A DNA stretch of 9,226 nt from UBA11612 sp963976395 (lineage in GTDB: Bacteria > Pseudomonadota > Alphaproteobacteria > Rhodospirillales > Rhodospirillaceae): NCBI GenBank assembly GCA_963976395.1, contig CAXBLG010000104.1:1-9226 (forward strand), given 5' to 3'. The notes under the pieces are model-generated. The model was not told the DNA's origin. It made no database searches and was given only the letters and a program-made list of their open reading frames with translations. Position 1 is the first letter of the stretch, and the number at the start of each line of letters is the position of its first letter. Positions 6,078 to 9,226 of this stretch are shown one piece after another. Made by a program: the position numbers and the translations under genes.

Positions 6078-6119
6078 ATGCGACACTTAATCAAGCCCAT
6101 AAGGACGATGATATGGTAG
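6078..6119 (+). CDS. possible 13-residue leader peptide overlapping ccoN
   Basis: ATG 6078 follows GGAG by a spacing of about 6 bases and encodes MRHLIKPIRTMIW, stopping at TAG 6117-6119 just inside the ccoN start (ATG 6113). Ribosomes finishing this ORF would end on top of the ccoN start codon, which has its own AAGGA site at 6101-6105 within the leader. Translational coupling is plausible. No attenuator structure or run of one amino acid is visible, so it may be incidental. Confidence 0.3.
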   Translation: MRHLIKPIRTMIW

Positions 6120-7768
6120 CTGCGTTGACTAAGGGCGAACGCCAATTGGCAGTCGCAGTTCTGGTTGTGCTGATGTTCTGCGGCCTATTGATGGCCGGAG
6201 CGGGGCAGCAGGGGGCTTTCGGCCTTCATGGCCTGATCGTGATGTTTCTGAGCGTCGGCGTTCTGTTTGTTGTCATACCCGGATACTCTGCACCGCAGCC
6301 AAGCAATGAGCGGCTGGCACACTATTACGACGATCCGAGTAAAATTGGCATCGTAATTGCAATGGTGTGGGCGGTATTCGCGATGTTTATCGGCGACTGG
6401 GTCGCCTGGCTACTGGCTTTTCCCGAAGCGACATTCGACGCAGCGTGGGCGAGCTTTGGCCGCTTGCGGCCAGTCCACACGACCGGCGTCATTTTTGGCT
6501 TTGGCGGGAACGCGCTGATCGCGACATCTTTCCATGTCATGCAAAGAACAACGCGGGCTCGACTGCCTGAACAATTCAGCCCCTGGTTCGTACTGCTCGG
6601 GTACAACTTGTTCTGTATTCTTGCTGTAAGCGGATACTTTATCGGTGTAACGCAGTCGAAAGAATATGCCGAACCAGAATGGTATGCGGATATTTGGCTG
6701 GTGATCGTGTGGGTCACCTATTTCGTACTTTATCTGCGCACGCTAGCGCGCCGGCAAGAACCTCATATTTATGTAGCGAATTGGTATTATCTTGCATTCA
6801 TTTTGGTGGTTGCCGTCCTCCATATCGTGAACAATCTCGCCGTGCCAGTGTCTCTCGGTCATGCCAAAAGCTACTCGGCTTTCTCTGGCGTACAAGATGC
6901 GATGACACAGTGGTGGTACGGCCACAACGCTGTTGCATTCTTTCTGACAGCGGGCTTCCTGGGGATGCTCTATTATTATTTGCCGAAACGCGCGCAACGA
7001 CCGATTTTTTCTTACCGGCTATCGATTATCAGTTTTTGGGGCATCACCTTCTTTTATATGTGGGCTGGCTCACACCATCTGCACTACACGGCATTACCGC
7101 AGTGGGTGCAAACATTGGGCATGACCTTTTCAGTAATGTTGCTGGTGCCGTCTTGGGCGTCGGCGGGCAACGCATTGTTGACGCTGAACGGCGCATGGCA
7201 CCGCGTACGCGACGATGCGACGTTGCGGTTTATGATGGTGGCTGCCGTTTTCTACGGCATCTCTACATTCGAAGGCTCTTTTTTGGCGATTCGTCCTGTA
7301 AACGCTCTGTCTCACTACACGGATTGGACAATCGGACATGTTCATGCGGGGGCGATGGGTTGGGTTGCCTTTATTACATTTGGTTCAATTTATGCCGCCG
7401 TGCCGACTTTGTGGAGATGCGGGCGCATGTATTCGAGTCGCCTTGTTGAAGTCCACTTTTGGCTCGCGCTTGCGGGTACCGTTATCTACGTATTTGCAAT
7501 GTGGAATTCAGGAATTATTCAAGGGCTGATGTGGCGCACTTATAATGATAGTGGCGGGCTTGCATATTCCTTCGTAGACTCACTGGTCGCAATGCACCCC
7601 TATTATATCGCTCGCGCAATCGGTGGATTGTTGTTCGCTGTCGGCGCAACGATTGGGTTCTTTAATATTTGGATGACCATGCGCATGGCACGGCAGATGC
7701 CAAGTGAGCCAGTCGTTGATCAACCGGTAGCGGCGGTGGCAGCTAGCGGTCTGCAACCGGGGGAGTGA
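6113..7768 (+). CDS. ccoN: cbb3-type cytochrome c oxidase catalytic subunit CcoN
   Basis: This 551-residue membrane protein is the catalytic subunit of the cbb3 oxidase, reducing oxygen to water at a haem b3-CuB site and pumping protons. Metal-site motifs: RPVHTTGVIFGFGGNALIAT (H122, low-spin haem b); WWYGHNAVAFFLTAGFLG (H271, CuB); FFYMWAGSHHLHYT (H321 and H322, CuB, with Y315 six residues earlier, the position of the cross-linked Tyr of cbb3 enzymes); and WTIGHVHAGAMGWV (H409 and H411, haem b3 and haem b). Spacing between H271, Y315 and H321 matches the family as I recall it. Two extra hydrophobic segments (about 11-30 and 37-56) precede YYDDPSKIG; such N-terminal extensions occur in alphaproteobacteria. 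ATG 6113 has AAGGA 7 bases upstream, and no alternative start exists before the in-frame TGA at 6056. First gene of ccoNOQP. Confidence 0.96.
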   Translation: MVAALTKGERQLAVAVLVVLMFCGLLMAGAGQQGAFGLHGLIVMFLSVGVLFVVIPGYSAPQPSNERLAHYYDDPSKIGIVIAMVWAVFAMFIGDWVAWLLAFPEATFDAAWASFGRLRPVHTTGVIFGFGGNALIATSFHVMQRTTRARLPEQFSPWFVLLGYNLFCILAVSGYFIGVTQSKEYAEPEWYADIWLVIVWVTYFVLYLRTLARRQEPHIYVANWYYLAFILVVAVLHIVNNLAVPVSLGHAKSYSAFSGVQDAMTQWWYGHNAVAFFLTAGFLGMLYYYLPKRAQRPIFSYRLSIISFWGITFFYMWAGSHHLHYTALPQWVQTLGMTFSVMLLVPSWASAGNALLTLNGAWHRVRDDATLRFMMVAAVFYGISTFEGSFLAIRPVNALSHYTDWTIGHVHAGAMGWVAFITFGSIYAAVPTLWRCGRMYSSRLVEVHFWLALAGTVIYVFAMWNSGIIQGLMWRTYNDSGGLAYSFVDSLVAMHPYYIARAIGGLLFAVGATIGFFNIWMTMRMARQMPSEPVVDQPVAAVAASGLQPGE

Positions 7769-7773
7769 GCAAT

Positions 7774-8511
7774 ATGTTCGGCCTTCATTACAAGCTAGAA
7801 CGTCACACCATACCGTTTGTTCTGGCGATTATTTTTGTATCGGGAATTGGCGGGTTTGTCGAAATCGCGCCGCTGTTCACCATCGATGAAACTGTAGAAG
7901 ATGTGCCGGATATGCGCGTTTATACTCCGCTTGAGCTGGCAGGGCGGAATATTTTCATTCGGGAAGGTTGCTACGCCTGTCACTCTCAGATGATCCGTAC
8001 GTTGCGGGATGAAGTGGAGCGTTATGGTCCGTATTCGCTTGCAGTGGAATCCCAGTACGACCATCCGATGTTGTGGGGCTCTAAGCGTACAGGGCCGGAT
8101 TTAGCAAGAATTGGCGGTAAGTATTCGGATGTTTGGCATGTCGAGCATCTAAATAATCCGCGCTCGGTAGTGCCGGAATCGGTAATGCCGTCCTATACGT
8201 GGCTTAAAACGAACGAACTCACCGTTGATGATCTAGGTCTGCATCTTTCGGCACTGCGCCGTGTCGGAGTGCCGTATTCAGATGAAATGATCGCTAATGC
8301 GGCGGCAGATGCCTACGGACAAGCTAATCCGGATAGTGACATCGCCGCCGGAACGGAGGAGCGCTACGGCGAGGAAACGAACATCAGGACGTTTGATGGG
8401 GAGCCAGGCCTCGTCACAGAAATGGATGCATTGGTTGCCTATCTGCAAATTGTTGGACGTCTGACCGATGCCGCGCACCAGCAACAAGTGTTGGAAGGAG
8501 GAGCAAAGTGA
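7774..8511 (+). CDS. ccoO: cbb3 oxidase monohaem cytochrome c subunit CcoO
   Basis: A 245-residue, membrane-anchored cytochrome c that passes electrons from CcoP towards the haem b of CcoN. One N-terminal membrane helix (about residues 13-33, PFVLAIIFVSGIGGFVEIAPLF) is followed by the periplasmic domain. The haem site is EGCYACHSQMIRTLRDE (C66-C69-H70), and the distal methionine is probably M138 in ESVMPSYTWL. YGPYSLAVESQYDHPMLWGSKRTGPDLARIGGKYSD and EMDALVAYLQ are standard CcoO blocks. A GTG at 7765 overlapping the ccoN stop (GTGA) would add three residues, but the GGGGGAG motif is 8 bases before ATG 7774, which is the better start. It lies 5 bp after ccoN, and its stop overlaps the ccoQ start. 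Confidence 0.95.
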   Translation: MFGLHYKLERHTIPFVLAIIFVSGIGGFVEIAPLFTIDETVEDVPDMRVYTPLELAGRNIFIREGCYACHSQMIRTLRDEVERYGPYSLAVESQYDHPMLWGSKRTGPDLARIGGKYSDVWHVEHLNNPRSVVPESVMPSYTWLKTNELTVDDLGLHLSALRRVGVPYSDEMIANAAADAYGQANPDSDIAAGTEERYGEETNIRTFDGEPGLVTEMDALVAYLQIVGRLTDAAHQQQVLEGGAK

Positions 8512-8681
8512 TTGGCTTCGACCATGAAACGCTCGTCGCCATTTCAAAGTCGTTCGGGCTGTTCTACCTGATCGCTTTGTCGATCGGGGTGCTGATCTAT
8601 GCCTGCTGGCCCTCTAACAAACTGCGATTCGAACGGGCAGCGAAGAGTATTCTCGACGATGAGGAGGGGCCATGGCGATAG
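8508..8681 (+). CDS. ccoQ: cbb3 oxidase small subunit CcoQ
   Basis: A 57-residue protein starting with GTG 8508, which shares GTGA with the ccoO stop. GGAGGA lies just upstream, in the end of ccoO. It has one membrane helix (about 17-34, FGLFYLIALSIGVLIYAC), then the family pattern WPSNKLRFERAAKSIL and an acidic tail (DDEEG). CcoQ is not catalytic; it stabilises assembly of the cbb3 complex. Its end overlaps the ccoP start by 10 bases (ATGGCGATAG), so translation of the two is probably coupled. Small size and poor conservation make it easy to miss, but position and topology make the call secure. Confidence 0.92.
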   Translation: MIGFDHETLVAISKSFGLFYLIALSIGVLIYACWPSNKLRFERAAKSILDDEEGPWR

Positions 8682-9226
8682 AGGAGCGCGATGAACACTC
8701 CGGCTATTTAACGACGGGCCATGAGTGGAACGGCATTACCGAACTGAATCGACCTGTCCCGCTCGTAGTATGGTTGTTTCTAGCGGCCACGGTCATATTT
8801 TCGGTGATCTATTGGATTCTTATGCCTGCGTGGCCGCAAATCGATAGCTATACGAAAGGTGTTTTGGGCGCGAATCAGCGTGCAGTGCTCGTCGAAGATA
8901 TTAATAAAGCCGCTGCGCAACGGGTCGAATGGATGCGCCAAATTGAGGCGCTTAGCTTTGCCGCTATACAAGCCGACGAGTCTCTTATGCGTATTGCACG
9001 GCAAACAGGGCGGACATTGTTCCAGGACAATTGTGGGGCTTGTCATGGAATGCGGGCTCAAGGCGGCCCAGGCTTTCCGCGATTGACGGACGATGCATGG
9101 CTCTGGGGGAGTAATCCCGAGGATATCGAAGAATTGATACGAGTTGGGATCAACTCCTCGCACGATGATACGCGGTTCGCGCAAATGCCGCCATTTGGCG
9201 CGGGAGGGATGCTGGAGCGCGAGGCG
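8672..9226 (+). CDS. ccoP: cbb3 oxidase dihaem cytochrome c subunit CcoP (3' truncated by window)
   Basis: The first 185 residues of a protein normally around 290-310 long; the frame is open to the window edge. It accepts electrons from the bc1 complex or soluble cytochrome c. The N-terminus has the CcoP block TTGHEWNGITELNRPVP (14-30), one membrane helix (about 31-53, LVVWLFLAATVIFSVIYWILMPAWP), and a linker (YTKGVLGANQRAVL). The first haem c site follows: GRTLFQDNCGACHGMRAQGG (C121, C124, H125) with GFPRLTDDAWLWG. A methionine ligand is likely at M172 (QMPPFG). The second CxxCH lies beyond the window. ATG 8672 sits inside the end of ccoQ and is preceded by GAGGAGGGGCC. One small oddity is EWNG, where I would expect EWDG. 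Confidence 0.95.
   Translation, partial: MAIEERDEHSGYLTTGHEWNGITELNRPVPLVVWLFLAATVIFSVIYWILMPAWPQIDSYTKGVLGANQRAVLVEDINKAAAQRVEWMRQIEALSFAAIQADESLMRIARQTGRTLFQDNCGACHGMRAQGGPGFPRLTDDAWLWGSNPEDIEELIRVGINSSHDDTRFAQMPPFGAGGMLEREA

Noticed and set aside
6679..7449. 256-codon plus-strand frame inside ccoN
   Set aside because: It is an out-of-frame shadow of ccoN, rich in Cys/Arg/Ser. The cbb3 motifs are all in the ccoN frame.
1..9226. CRISPR array, tRNA or rRNA genes
   Set aside because: No regularly spaced repeats, tRNA-like cloverleaf with TTCGA/TTCAA arm, or rRNA sequence was noticed on either strand by eye.

Overview
The window looks like a piece of an alphaproteobacterial chromosome. Sphingomonadales or a neighbouring group is my best guess, from the style of the cbb3 oxidase genes, the IS6-type transposase and the AlpA-type gene; this is a judgement from family resemblance and not a computed placement. 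Two kinds of DNA meet here: an accessory, partly decayed left half (about 1-3875) and an intact respiratory / nitric-oxide-response locus on the right (about 3876-9226).

Left half. On the minus strand, a 55-codon ORF runs into a small AlpA/excisionase-type DNA-binding protein with overlapping stop and start (110-461), the kind of pair found at the edges of integrated elements. Next comes an orphan 214-residue protein I do not recognise (673-1317, minus). A long upstream region with a two-copy 15-bp direct repeat leads to an exported SMP-30-like beta-propeller protein (1643-2593). A FecI-type ECF sigma factor gene (from 2803) is cut after its sigma-2 region at 2994 by the end of an IS3-family (IS407-like) element. 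Only a decayed C-terminal piece of that element's transposase survives, and it is joined near 3300 to the C-terminal half of an IS6-family transposase.

Right half. An Rrf2-family regulator with three clustered cysteines, most like the nitric-oxide sensor NsrR (3876-4289, minus), is divergent from nnrS (4600-5841), a polytopic haem/copper protein linked to NO stress. The 310-bp shared control region holds several inverted repeats. About 270 bp after nnrS, ccoN-ccoO-ccoQ-ccoP encode the high-affinity cbb3 cytochrome c oxidase. The ccoNOQP genes are tightly packed and overlapping, and ccoP runs off the window's right edge. A 13-codon leader ORF overlaps the ccoN start.

Interpretation. The right half fits a low-oxygen / NO module: NsrR would sense NO, NnrS would protect metal centres, and cbb3 oxidase would respire at low oxygen. 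Joint regulation is inferred from gene order only. I do not see a wholly new system. The least explained items are the AlpA-linked 55-codon ORF with its start-less open frame upstream, the 214-residue orphan, and the short ORFs flanking the respiratory genes.
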